Below are positions 50,039-58,387 of a DNA stretch of 64,000 bases, in pieces (positions within the stretch are counted from its first letter, which is position 1; every line of letters begins with the position of its first letter). Below the pieces are notes generated by a model. It saw only the letters and a list, made by a program, of their open reading frames with translations. It did no database searches and was not told the DNA's origin. The stretch is taken from assembly GCF_020733635.1 (NCBI RefSeq), contig NZ_JAJFZL010000001.1, forward strand, positions 372,001 to 436,000, given 5' to 3'. The DNA comes from Nocardia spumae (lineage in GTDB: Bacteria > Actinomycetota > Actinomycetes > Mycobacteriales > Mycobacteriaceae). Position numbers and translations under genes: made by a program.

Positions 50039-53000
50039 TCAGTCCCGATTCTGGCGGCGGAGCAGTTCGTTCACGCTGACGGTGCGACCACTGTTGTGGT
50101 TCTTCGCGTCCTCGTCCTCGGGCTCGGGGCGGCGGCGCGAGGAGCGCAGATCCGCCATCCACTGCTCGATGTTGTTGCGGTTGTCGCCGCCGGGCGCGGT
50201 GGGCGCCTGCCGCTCAGGCCGCTCCTCGGCGGAATCGTGTGCGGGCGGGGTCGTTTCGTGACCGGATTCGGTATCGGCCGGTACCTGTTCGGACGCCTCC
50301 GTCGGGGCCGGTTCGGCCGGAGGCGCTACCGGACGACCCGCGTCGGGGGTGCCGATGGGCGCTGTCGGGGGAGTGGGTTCGGGCGCCACGCGTCGCGGCG
50401 GTTGGACCGACGGCATCCGGTTCTCGGGGGCCATCCACGGTGACTGCTCGGCCGGCGCCGGGGGAGTCGGCTCGGCCCGGCGGGGGGAGTGTGCGCCCGG
50501 GCCGGCACCCGCCTCGGCGCCCGGGTCGGCGGCGGGCGCCTGCCCCGTGTGATACGGCGGTGCGTCGGGGCGATACAGCTGTGCCCGGACCGACGGGTGC
50601 GGCGGCAGCTTGGACGGCTTCGGCGGCAGCACCCGGGGGGTGGTGCCGACCGGTGCGGTGGGCGGGACCGCGCCGGGGCCGTCGGGTGGCGTGTCCTGGC
50701 CGGGAACCGTACGCGGCGGGATGCCGGGCCGCGCCACCCGCTGCTGCTGGTTCGGTGGCTGCTGCTGGTTCCCGCCACGATTCGGCGCGGCTTCGCCGTT
50801 CGGCAGGGATACCGATGGCGGAGCGGCCGGCCGATGCGGGCCGCCGCTGCCTTCGGGCGGAGCTGGATTGCGTTCCGGCGCAGTGCGATCCGCCGCTCCG
50901 GCGGCGCGCATGTGGGCGGCCGGGCCGAAGCCGCCGGGAGCGGGCGGCGGACCGCCGGCGGGACCGCGTGTTCCGGCCGGGTTCGATGCGCCGGGACCGC
51001 CGGGCATACCGAATCCGTCCGGGGCACCGCGTGTTACGGACGGGTCGGAGCCACCGACCGCGCCGATGACGCCGTCGATATTCGCCGCACCCGAACCACC
51101 CGGGGCCGGCGGAGACTGCGGCGGCAGGACCCGCGAGGAGCGGTTGCCTGGGGTTTGCGACTGGTTTGTCGGGCGAGGCGGAACCGGATTCGACGGTGAC
51201 CGGGCCGGCGCGGCGCCCGCGTCGGCGGGATCGCTCGCCGCCGGCTTCGCGGCGCCGTCCGAGCGAACCGCGTCGCTGGATGCCGATGCCGCGGTGCCCG
51301 AATCGGCCGCGGGCGCATCTGCGTCGCCACCGCCGCGCCGGAAGAGGTACCGCTTCTGTTTCGCGGGCGCGGCCGGCTCGGCGGCCGCCTCGGATGTCGC
51401 CCCCGGCTCGGCCGCACCGGAATCCGGCGCATCCGCATCCGCCACCGATTTCGCGGACTTGGCCGTGCCGGCCTTCGCGGCGCCGGACCCGGACGCCACC
51501 GCGTTCGGATCGATGCGGGTCAGCTGTTCGGTCGGCGCCTCCGGATCGACCCGGAGGAACTTCAGCCGCCGCGGTTTCTTGGGACCCTTGGTGGTGCCGT
51601 CGGGCATCTGCGGCAGTTGCATGGTGACCGGATCGGTGACCGGGGTGGTCTTGACCAGGTCGACGAGTTCGCCGGTACCCGGACGTTCGTCGTCGAGAAT
51701 CGGTTCGCCCAGGCCGACCCGCTGCTGAACGCGCTTCATCCACGTCGGCGCCCACCAGCAGTCGTCGCCGAGCAGCTTCATGGTCGCGGGGACCAGCAGC
51801 ATCCGCAGCACGGTGGCATCGATGAACAGCGCGGCCATCATGCCGTAGGCGATGTACTGCATCATCACCAGATCGGAGAAGGCGAACGCGCCGACCACCA
51901 CGAGCAGAATCAGCGCCGCGGCCGTGATGATGCGGCCGGTCTGCGCGGTACCGCTGCGCACCGCCTCGGTGGTGCTCGCCCCCTGGGCGCGCGATTCCAC
52001 CATGCGTGAGAGCAGGAAGACCTCGTAGTCGGTGGACAGACCGTAGATGACGGCCATGATCAGCACCAGCACCGGCGACATGATCGGCTGTGGTGTGAAA
52101 TTCAGCAGACCGGCGCCGTGACCGTCGACGAATATCCAGGTCAGGATGCCGAGGGTGGAGCCGAGACCGAGCGCGCTCATGAGCGCGGCCTTGATCGGCA
52201 GCACCAGTGAGCCGAAGGTCAGGAACATCAGCAGGGTGGTCACGAAGACGACCAGCACGATCATCAGCGGCATGCGGTCCAGCAGCGAGGTGATGCTGTC
52301 CTGCATCAGGACCGGCTGGCCGCCGACCAGCAATTGCACATCGTCGGGAACGGCGATGGTGCGCAGATAGGCGATGGTGTCGTCCACATTGGCATCCGGC
52401 GCCAAGGTGGTTTCCGAGACCCAGACATTCGACCCGTTCGGCGGGATGCCGGGGGTGCCGAACGGATTCGCCAGCCCGGGAGCATTACTCGCGTCGTCGA
52501 GCAGCGCTTTGATCTCGCTGCTGTTGTCGGTCGTGATGACCAGCTGCACCGGATCGGTCTGCCGCAGCGGGAAGATCCGGTCGAACTCCTCCTGCGCCAT
52601 GCGGGTCGGATTGTCCGGCGGCAGATAGGTCTCGCTGATTCCGCCGAACTTCAGATTCTTCACCGGAATGATCAGCAGCAGCAGGATGATCACGATCGGG
52701 ATCGCGACCTTGAGCGGATGTTTCATCACCCACTGGGTGGTGCGGCCCCAGAAGCCGTTCTCCACCTCTTCGGCGGTCTTGGTCTTGCGGAAGCGCTTGA
52801 AGCCCAGCGCGTCCACGCGACGTCCGAGGATCGCCAGCAGGGCGGGCAGGATCGTCAGCGAGGCCACCGCGGCCAGCAGCACCGTCGCGATGGTGCCGTA
52901 GGCGACCGATTTCAGGAAGCCCTGCGGGAACAGCAGCATGCCGGCGCTGGCCGCGATGATCATCGTCGCCGAGAAGACCACGGTGCGTCCGGCGGTCATC

Positions 53001-53845
53001 ACCGCGCGCCGCACCGCGACCCGGGTGGTATAGCCCTCGGCCATCTCTTCCCGGAAGCGGCTGACTATGAACAAGCCGTAGTCGATCGCCAGGCCCAGGC
53101 CGATCATCGACACCACCGCGCCGACGAACGAGTTCACCTCGGTGACATGGGTGATGCCCATGACGATGCCGTTGGCGCCGAGAATGGTCAGACCACCGAC
53201 GATCAGCGGCAGCGCGGCGGCGACGACACCGCCGAAGATGAAGAACAGCAGGATGCCGACCAGCGGAATCGCCAGCATCTCCATGCGCTTCTGATCGGAG
53301 GCGATGGTGTCGTTCAGCGTGCCCGCGACCGGCTGCATACCGGCCACCTGGACATCGACGCCCGGAATGTAGAAGACGTCTTTGACCTTGCGATAGTTGT
53401 TCACCATCTCGGTGTCGTTATCGCCCTTGATGGCGATCGACGCGAAGGCGTTCTTCTTGTCCTTGCTACCGGTGGCGGACGGACTCCAGTCGCCGGTCTC
53501 GGTCTTCCAATAGGCGACGTTGACCTTGGTGATCTGGTCCGGATACTCCTTGGGCAGACTGTTGAGATTCTCGGTGATCTTCTGCCCGAAATCCGGATCG
53601 TCGACGGTCTTCCCGTCCGGTGCGGTGTACAGCACGATCACATCGGAGAGATGGTCGCGGCCGTAGACCTGGTCCTTGAGCACGGCGGCTTCCGAAGACT
53701 CCGCACCCGGATCGAACCAGCCGCTGGAGCTCAGATGGTTTTCGAGTCCGAACCCGTACGCCCCGAGGGCGAGAAGGGCAGCCACCGCTACACCCAGCAC
53801 GGTGTAGCGCAACTTGTAAACCAGCTCGCCCCAGCGGGTGAACAC
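50039..53845 (-). CDS. mmpL3: MmpL3-type trehalose monomycolate flippase
   Basis: 1268-residue RND-family MMPL transporter that carries trehalose monomycolate to the periplasm. Twelve helices and two porter domains span about residues 1-700; the proton-relay Asp-Tyr pairs are in GLGLAIDYGLFIVSRFREE (about 255) and IYGLSTDYEVFLLSRMVES (about 605). After DDCWWAPTWMKRVQQR comes a tail of roughly 550 residues rich in Pro, Ala, Gly and Glu, apparently disordered, ending in NNIEQWMADLRSSRR and VSVNELLRRQ. Mycobacterial MmpL3 has about 944 residues, so this tail is unusually long. GTG start overlapping the stop of the NYN gene by 1 bp. Synteny with trmB supports mmpL3. Confidence 0.9.
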   Translation of the reverse strand: MFTRWGELVYKLRYTVLGVAVAALLALGAYGFGLENHLSSSGWFDPGAESSEAAVLKDQVYGRDHLSDVIVLYTAPDGKTVDDPDFGQKITENLNSLPKEYPDQITKVNVAYWKTETGDWSPSATGSKDKKNAFASIAIKGDNDTEMVNNYRKVKDVFYIPGVDVQVAGMQPVAGTLNDTIASDQKRMEMLAIPLVGILLFFIFGGVVAAALPLIVGGLTILGANGIVMGITHVTEVNSFVGAVVSMIGLGLAIDYGLFIVSRFREEMAEGYTTRVAVRRAVMTAGRTVVFSATMIIAASAGMLLFPQGFLKSVAYGTIATVLLAAVASLTILPALLAILGRRVDALGFKRFRKTKTAEEVENGFWGRTTQWVMKHPLKVAIPIVIILLLLIIPVKNLKFGGISETYLPPDNPTRMAQEEFDRIFPLRQTDPVQLVITTDNSSEIKALLDDASNAPGLANPFGTPGIPPNGSNVWVSETTLAPDANVDDTIAYLRTIAVPDDVQLLVGGQPVLMQDSITSLLDRMPLMIVLVVFVTTLLMFLTFGSLVLPIKAALMSALGLGSTLGILTWIFVDGHGAGLLNFTPQPIMSPVLVLIMAVIYGLSTDYEVFLLSRMVESRAQGASTTEAVRSGTAQTGRIITAAALILLVVVGAFAFSDLVMMQYIAYGMMAALFIDATVLRMLLVPATMKLLGDDCWWAPTWMKRVQQRVGLGEPILDDERPGTGELVDLVKTTPVTDPVTMQLPQMPDGTTKGPKKPRRLKFLRVDPEAPTEQLTRIDPNAVASGSGAAKAGTAKSAKSVADADAPDSGAAEPGATSEAAAEPAAPAKQKRYLFRRGGGDADAPAADSGTAASASSDAVRSDGAAKPAASDPADAGAAPARSPSNPVPPRPTNQSQTPGNRSSRVLPPQSPPAPGGSGAANIDGVIGAVGGSDPSVTRGAPDGFGMPGGPGASNPAGTRGPAGGPPPAPGGFGPAAHMRAAGAADRTAPERNPAPPEGSGGPHRPAAPPSVSLPNGEAAPNRGGNQQQPPNQQQRVARPGIPPRTVPGQDTPPDGPGAVPPTAPVGTTPRVLPPKPSKLPPHPSVRAQLYRPDAPPYHTGQAPAADPGAEAGAGPGAHSPRRAEPTPPAPAEQSPWMAPENRMPSVQPPRRVAPEPTPPTAPIGTPDAGRPVAPPAEPAPTEASEQVPADTESGHETTPPAHDSAEERPERQAPTAPGGDNRNNIEQWMADLRSSRRRPEPEDEDAKNHNSGRTVSVNELLRRQNRD

Positions 53846-54612
53846 TAAGCGACTCCTTGGGCGGGGCGGGAGGTGAGCAGTGCGGACAGCGGCCGGAAGG
53901 GCTGCAGCCAGGCTCCCTCGTCGGGCAGCGAGTCGAGGCTGACCCGGGGCAGCGGTTCACGGAACACACCCGGGATGTCCTCGAGGTCGACGAAATCGAG
54001 GATATCGGACGTGACCGCCCAACTCGCATGCTCGCGGAATCCGAGCACTTGAACGGGGACTCCGGTGGCCGCCACTTCCTCGAGCGGTTCGCGGAACGCC
54101 TGACCGTCCGCGGAGGCCACCATGATCCCGGCCAGACCGGCGCCACTGCGACGTAACTGGATATGCGCCAGCATGTCGCTGTCGACGTCGGAATCCTCGT
54201 CGATCTTGGGTTTGGCGAAGACGGCGTAGCCGACGTTACGCAGCGCTTCCACCCACGGCCGCACCACATCGGCGGTGCCGGGGGCGATATTGGTGAAGAC
54301 CGTCGCCTCGGGCTCGATGCGCTGTGTGCTCCCGGCCGACAACTCGGCGGTACGGGCGAGCAGCCAGCGGCCCAGCGCATCGAATCGCGGCCGGTAGGCG
54401 GCGGTCGGACGGCCGCCGAGAATGGCCCCCAAACCCATATCGAGGTTGGGCGCGTCCCACACCAGCAGGACCCGGCGTACGCCGGTGGCCTCGCCGACCG
54501 GCGCCGCGGAGCCCTCCGCCGGCGCCGATGCTCCGGCGACGGCCTCCGGCTCGTCGCCGCGCACTGTTCCGGCAACCTCGTCGGCGGCCTGGGCCATCTC
54601 CCTGAGACTCAT
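53845..54612 (-). CDS. NYN-domain protein (Rv0207c-like)
   Basis: 255 residues with a PIN-like NYN fold: RRVLLVWDAPNLDMGLGAILG (acidic Asp), DEDSDVDSDMLAHIQL (acidic cluster) and GIMVASADGQAFREPLEEVAATG (Asp). These residues form a putative metal-dependent RNase site. An Ala/Glu-rich N-terminal 45 residues precede the domain. It stands between trmB and mmpL3 with 3-bp and overlapping junctions, so all three are one transcript, as in M. tuberculosis. The biological role in this envelope-linked operon is unknown. Confidence 0.85.
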   Translation of the reverse strand: MSLREMAQAADEVAGTVRGDEPEAVAGASAPAEGSAAPVGEATGVRRVLLVWDAPNLDMGLGAILGGRPTAAYRPRFDALGRWLLARTAELSAGSTQRIEPEATVFTNIAPGTADVVRPWVEALRNVGYAVFAKPKIDEDSDVDSDMLAHIQLRRSGAGLAGIMVASADGQAFREPLEEVAATGVPVQVLGFREHASWAVTSDILDFVDLEDIPGVFREPLPRVSLDSLPDEGAWLQPFRPLSALLTSRPAQGVA

Positions 54613-54615
54613 AAG

Positions 54616-55401
54616 CTAGATCTTCCCCCAAAGGAACTCGGTGATAGCACTTCCGGCTCGATGCGCCTTGCTCTCGAACTTCGTCACGGGGCGTTCGAGG
54701 CCGATCACCGTCTCGGTCGCGGGGTGTTCCGGATCGCCGCCCGTCGCCTCGTTCAGGCCGACGAGCTGCGTTTCTCCCGCGCCGACCTCCGCGATGTGTT
54801 CCGCGTAGCCGGCGTGGTCGGTAGCCACGTGCAGAATTCCGCCGGGCTGTAGGCGGCTGGCGATGAGAGACATCGTCGGCGGCTGCAGCAGTCGCCGCTT
54901 ATGATGCCTGGACTTCGGCCACGGGTCGGGGAAGAAGACCCGCACGCCAGCTAGCGAATTCTCCGCAATCATGTGTTCGAGCACGTCGACGGCATCGCCG
55001 CGCAGCAGCCGGATGTTGTCGATGCCCTCGCGCTCGATCCGCTGCACGAGCTGGGCGAGGCCGGGCTTGTAGACCTCGATGCCGATCAGATCGAAATCGG
55101 GTTCGGCCTGGGCCATGGCGGCGGTCGCGGTGCCGGTGCCGCAGCCGATCTCGACGATCAGCGGTGCGGTCCGGCCGAACCAGGCGGCGGTGTCGAGTGG
55201 TTCGTCGCTCACCTCGCGCCCGATGCGCGGCCACATCCGGTCCCAGGATTGCTGCTGGGTCGCGGTCAGTGCGCCGCGGCGGGATCGGAAGCTCGTGACC
55301 CGCGGGTAGAGCCGCGAGGGTTCGCGCTCGGGTGCGGCGCTGCCGCCTCCGGCCCCGTCGCTCCCAGAGATGTGGTTCGCGGCGTCTTTCACGGCCCCCA
55401 T
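54616..55401 (-). CDS. trmB: tRNA (guanine-N7-)-methyltransferase
   Basis: 261-residue SAM-dependent enzyme forming m7G46 in tRNA. The SAM motif is PLIVEIGCGTGTATAAMA, DLIGIEVYKPGLAQLV follows, and the TrmB signature FFPDPWPKSRHHKRRL is intact, with TDHAGYAEHI and the terminal ERPVTKFESKAHRAGSAI. An N-terminal basic region (SRLYPRVTSFRSRRGALT) is usual. ATG at 55401 is used because homology begins after it; a GTG upstream would add 14 codons. First gene of the trmB-NYN-mmpL3 operon. Confidence 0.93.
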   Translation of the reverse strand: MGAVKDAANHISGSDGAGGGSAAPEREPSRLYPRVTSFRSRRGALTATQQQSWDRMWPRIGREVSDEPLDTAAWFGRTAPLIVEIGCGTGTATAAMAQAEPDFDLIGIEVYKPGLAQLVQRIEREGIDNIRLLRGDAVDVLEHMIAENSLAGVRVFFPDPWPKSRHHKRRLLQPPTMSLIASRLQPGGILHVATDHAGYAEHIAEVGAGETQLVGLNEATGGDPEHPATETVIGLERPVTKFESKAHRAGSAITEFLWGKI

Positions 55402-55483
55402 TGTCCAGTACTCGATGATCAGCGCCGCAATCGAGTGCGCCAACTCGCGAAATCGCGGTTCAGGCGGTATCGATCACACGGTG

Positions 55484-56839
55484 TCAGGCGGCCAGCGGCT
55501 GTGCGTCCGGTAGCCGCGGTTCGCTCTGTTGCCGCAGCGGCAGGCCGAGCAGTACCCGTCCCGCGGTGCCGGCCATATCCAGCAGACCACGCCAGCGGGC
55601 CGGCGACGCCGCCACCGACCAGACGGTGCGGGTGTCGGTCTCGGTCACCGGGCGACCGGCGATCCGATCGGCCAGCCAATCCAGGCTCAACGGCGTGGCC
55701 AGCGGAAACAGGGAGAAATGGTCACTGAGCCGGTCGCGGATATACCCCACGGTCGCGCCGCCGCGCCGGTAGCGCTCGACCTGACCGTCGATGCAGGACA
55801 TATCGATGATCTGGTCGTGCACCGGCTGGATCACCAGGACCGGACAGTGCGGCGTGTGCTGCCCCAGGCGCATATCGTCGAACATCTCGCGCATGGCGGG
55901 ACCGCTGAGCACTTCGGGCAGCGGGCGATCGAGATAGTCGCCCACATCCTGTCCGGCCAGCCGGGCCAGCGCCACGATCGGCGGCAGTGCGGCCGCGCGT
56001 TCGAGCAGTCGTTCTCCGGCGGCGCTGATCCGGCCGTCGAGGACCTCGCTCAAGGCCGGATAGACCTGGCGCAGCGCGGCGATCACGATCGCCGGGAACC
56101 CGGCATACGGTCCGCCGTTGAGCCGGACGAAGACCTCGCCCGGATCGCCGACCGGAGCGCCCAGCGCCGCACCCTCGATCCGCAGTTCGGGAGCGTAGGT
56201 CGGGGCCATCTCGACCAACCAGGATCCGGCCATACCGCCGCCGGAATAGCCCCAGACCACCACGGGGGTATCGGCGTCGAGGCCGAGCGGGGCGAAGTGC
56301 AGGGCGGCCCGGATGCCGTCCAGGCCGCGATAGCCGGGTTCCCGGGGCGCGCCGAACCGGCCGCTCATGCCCTCGTGATCGGCGATGCTCACCGCCCAGC
56401 CCCGGCGCAGAGCGTTGGCGACCAGCAGCCATTCCAACTGGGTGATGGAACCGGGGACCAGCGCGCCGCGTCGCAGCGCGTACGAGGGGGTGCAGCGCTC
56501 GCCGGCGGCGTCGATCGCCGATTGGAAGGCCAGCAGCGGCCGAGCCGCGTGGGGATCCGCGTCGCCGGGCAGCAGGACCGTGGTCACCACGGCCTCGGGC
56601 CGGCCGTGCAGGTCGTTGCTGCGGTAGAGCAACTGCCAGGCCGATACCCGCTGCGGAATCACGCCCAGCAGCGCGATCTGTACCGGACGGCTGCGCAGGA
56701 CGGTTCCGGGAGCGTGGGCGGCCAGATCGGCCGGTGCGCGATAGAAGGGATCACGCGACGGCGGCAACAGCCGTTCCTGCTTCGTCACGACAGCGGACGC
56801 ACCGCCGTCGTGTCCGATGACGTCGACGCTGACGCTCAT
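55484..56839 (-). CDS. LIP-type lipase/esterase
   Basis: 451 residues of the secretory-lipase (LIP, PF03583) family of alpha/beta hydrolases: PFYRAPADLAAHAPGTVLRSRPVQ at the N-terminus, VSIADHEGMSGRFGAPREPGYRGLDGIRAAL, then the nucleophile elbow WGYSGGGMAGSW (Ser), PVLVIQPVHDQIID (Asp) and SDHFSLFPLATP (His). Its 451 residues have no clear Sec signal; AGGAGG stands 6 nt before the ATG. The gene lies between trmB and the GTPase pair, breaking the synteny seen in mycobacteria. Confidence 0.87.
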   Translation of the reverse strand: MSVSVDVIGHDGGASAVVTKQERLLPPSRDPFYRAPADLAAHAPGTVLRSRPVQIALLGVIPQRVSAWQLLYRSNDLHGRPEAVVTTVLLPGDADPHAARPLLAFQSAIDAAGERCTPSYALRRGALVPGSITQLEWLLVANALRRGWAVSIADHEGMSGRFGAPREPGYRGLDGIRAALHFAPLGLDADTPVVVWGYSGGGMAGSWLVEMAPTYAPELRIEGAALGAPVGDPGEVFVRLNGGPYAGFPAIVIAALRQVYPALSEVLDGRISAAGERLLERAAALPPIVALARLAGQDVGDYLDRPLPEVLSGPAMREMFDDMRLGQHTPHCPVLVIQPVHDQIIDMSCIDGQVERYRRGGATVGYIRDRLSDHFSLFPLATPLSLDWLADRIAGRPVTETDTRTVWSVAASPARWRGLLDMAGTAGRVLLGLPLRQQSEPRLPDAQPLAA

Positions 56840-57244
56840 CGCAACCTCCTTCGGATCCTCGGGCCGGTGCGTGACGGACGCACGGCGAATCGGGATCCAC
56901 ACCACCGACGGCCGCGCGCCGACGGTGCCGCCGACGGGATTCAGCGTAGGTGATCGAATTCCTGGGCCGTAAGTTCACCTCGATCGAATTATGCTGTCCC
57001 ACAAGAACAGACATGGTCGAGTCCCGAACCTTCCCAATTCCGCCACCAGTCCCACTGACCAGGCAGATCACGACGGGGATGTGACGAATATCGCCGGTCA
57101 CGGCGGCGGGCAAGCGGATTCGTGTGATCGATTCCACATTCGGATGGGGCGCAACGGTCCTCGGCGGCCGGGAAATTTGCGCGGTCGGTGCCGACAACCG
57201 GTGCGTCTTCTGACAGAATTTGCCGCCGGAAGGGGGTATCACCC
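56840..57244. other. divergent intergenic region with GATCGAATT repeats
   Basis: No gene is supported. GATCGAATT occurs at 56952-56960 and again at 56982-56990 (30 bp apart), and AGGTGA/TCACCT (56948-56953 and 56975-56980) form a dyad between them in a lower-GC stretch. These may be control elements for the lipase gene and the GTPase operon. The 3' end has GGAAGGGGG before the GTG of the GTPase gene. Confidence 0.4.
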
Positions 57245-58387
57245 GTGCCGAGAGCCACTGCACCCAGTGCCGCGCCGGGGTTCGCGAACGAACACGGCGG
57301 GTCCGCACCGGAACTCGATCAACTCATCGCCACCGTGCGGGTCGGCGCCGGCTCCGATCCGCTGATCGCCGATCACCTGGCGGCGGCGACGACGCGCTAT
57401 CGCCGGCCGCTGCGGATTCAGGTGGCCGGCCGGGCCGGCGCCGGGAAATCCACGCTGCTGCGCGCCTTGGCGCTGATGTCGGCGGAGGAGACCACACCGG
57501 TGGATCAGCCGGGTACGCCCGATCCCGTCCTCGATGCCGACCTCGTCGTGTATGTACTGGCCGGCTCTCTGCAACCCGCGGATCGGCGGGTCCTGGAGGG
57601 GCTGCGCCGCCAGGCCACGCTGGTCGTCCTGAACAAGGCCGATGCGGTGGGTTCGCGCTGGGGTGATGCGGTGGTGGCCGCCGATCAGGCCGCCCATGTC
57701 CTGGGCGTTCCGGTGGCGCCGGCGGTCGCCGAACTGGCGGTACGCACCCGCTCCGAGACGCCCGGCGACGACGATCTGCGCACGCTGCGGCGCCATGCGG
57801 CCGGGACCGGTTCGGAGTTGACGCTGTCGCCGGAGCTGTTCGTCGATCCCTCCGCGGGGCCGGATGTCCCCGACCGCCGGGCGTTGCTGGATCGGTGGGG
57901 GTTGTACGGAGTGAGCTGCGCGCTGGTCGCGCTGCGCCACGAACCCGAATTGGGGCCGCAGCAACTGCTGCAGTTGCTGCACGCGGTGAGCGGTGTCGAT
58001 CCGGTGCACCTCGGCCTGCACGATCGCTACGAGCAGATCGCCGCCCTGCGCGGCGGTGATCTGCTCGACGATCTGGCGCGCATCGCCGCGCGCGCGGTCC
58101 CGCAGGGCGACGGCGGCCGCGCCCGCGATCTGATCGAGGACTACCTGGCCGGCGACGAGGCGCTGTGGACCGGGTTGCGGGCGGGTCTGGCCTGTCCGGA
58201 GGTCCGCCATCTCGCGGCCGGATATCCCGCGGCGATGCCGTCCGATGCCGACGACGCGCTGGTACGCGCGCAACGCTGGCGGGCCGTCGTCGCCAGCGAT
58301 ATGCCGCCCGCCGCCCGCCGCGCCGCGATCCGGTTGCACAACGGATACGTGCGGATGTGGGAGCGGATGAGCAGTGCCGGATTGTGA
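57245..58387 (+). CDS. dynamin-like GTPase with intact P-loop
   Basis: 380-residue GTPase-family protein. P-loop GRAGAGKSTLLRAL (about residue 65), the switch region around DADLVVYVLAG (D-x-x-G-like DAD), and NKADAVGS as guanine-specificity motif. Residues about 200-370 form an alpha-helical domain (LDRWGLYGVSCALVALRHEPELGPQQLLQLLHAVSGVDPVHLGL). No transmembrane segment. GTG start at 57245 with AAGGGGG upstream. It overlaps the following gene and appears syntenic with Rv0209; the pair probably acts together at the membrane. Confidence 0.82.
   Translation: MPRATAPSAAPGFANEHGGSAPELDQLIATVRVGAGSDPLIADHLAAATTRYRRPLRIQVAGRAGAGKSTLLRALALMSAEETTPVDQPGTPDPVLDADLVVYVLAGSLQPADRRVLEGLRRQATLVVLNKADAVGSRWGDAVVAADQAAHVLGVPVAPAVAELAVRTRSETPGDDDLRTLRRHAAGTGSELTLSPELFVDPSAGPDVPDRRALLDRWGLYGVSCALVALRHEPELGPQQLLQLLHAVSGVDPVHLGLHDRYEQIAALRGGDLLDDLARIAARAVPQGDGGRARDLIEDYLAGDEALWTGLRAGLACPEVRHLAAGYPAAMPSDADDALVRAQRWRAVVASDMPPAARRAAIRLHNGYVRMWERMSSAGL

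Noticed and set aside
50239..51728. Plus-strand frames opposite the mmpL3 tail
   Set aside because: Complement of low-complexity Pro/Ala codons; no start context or domain.
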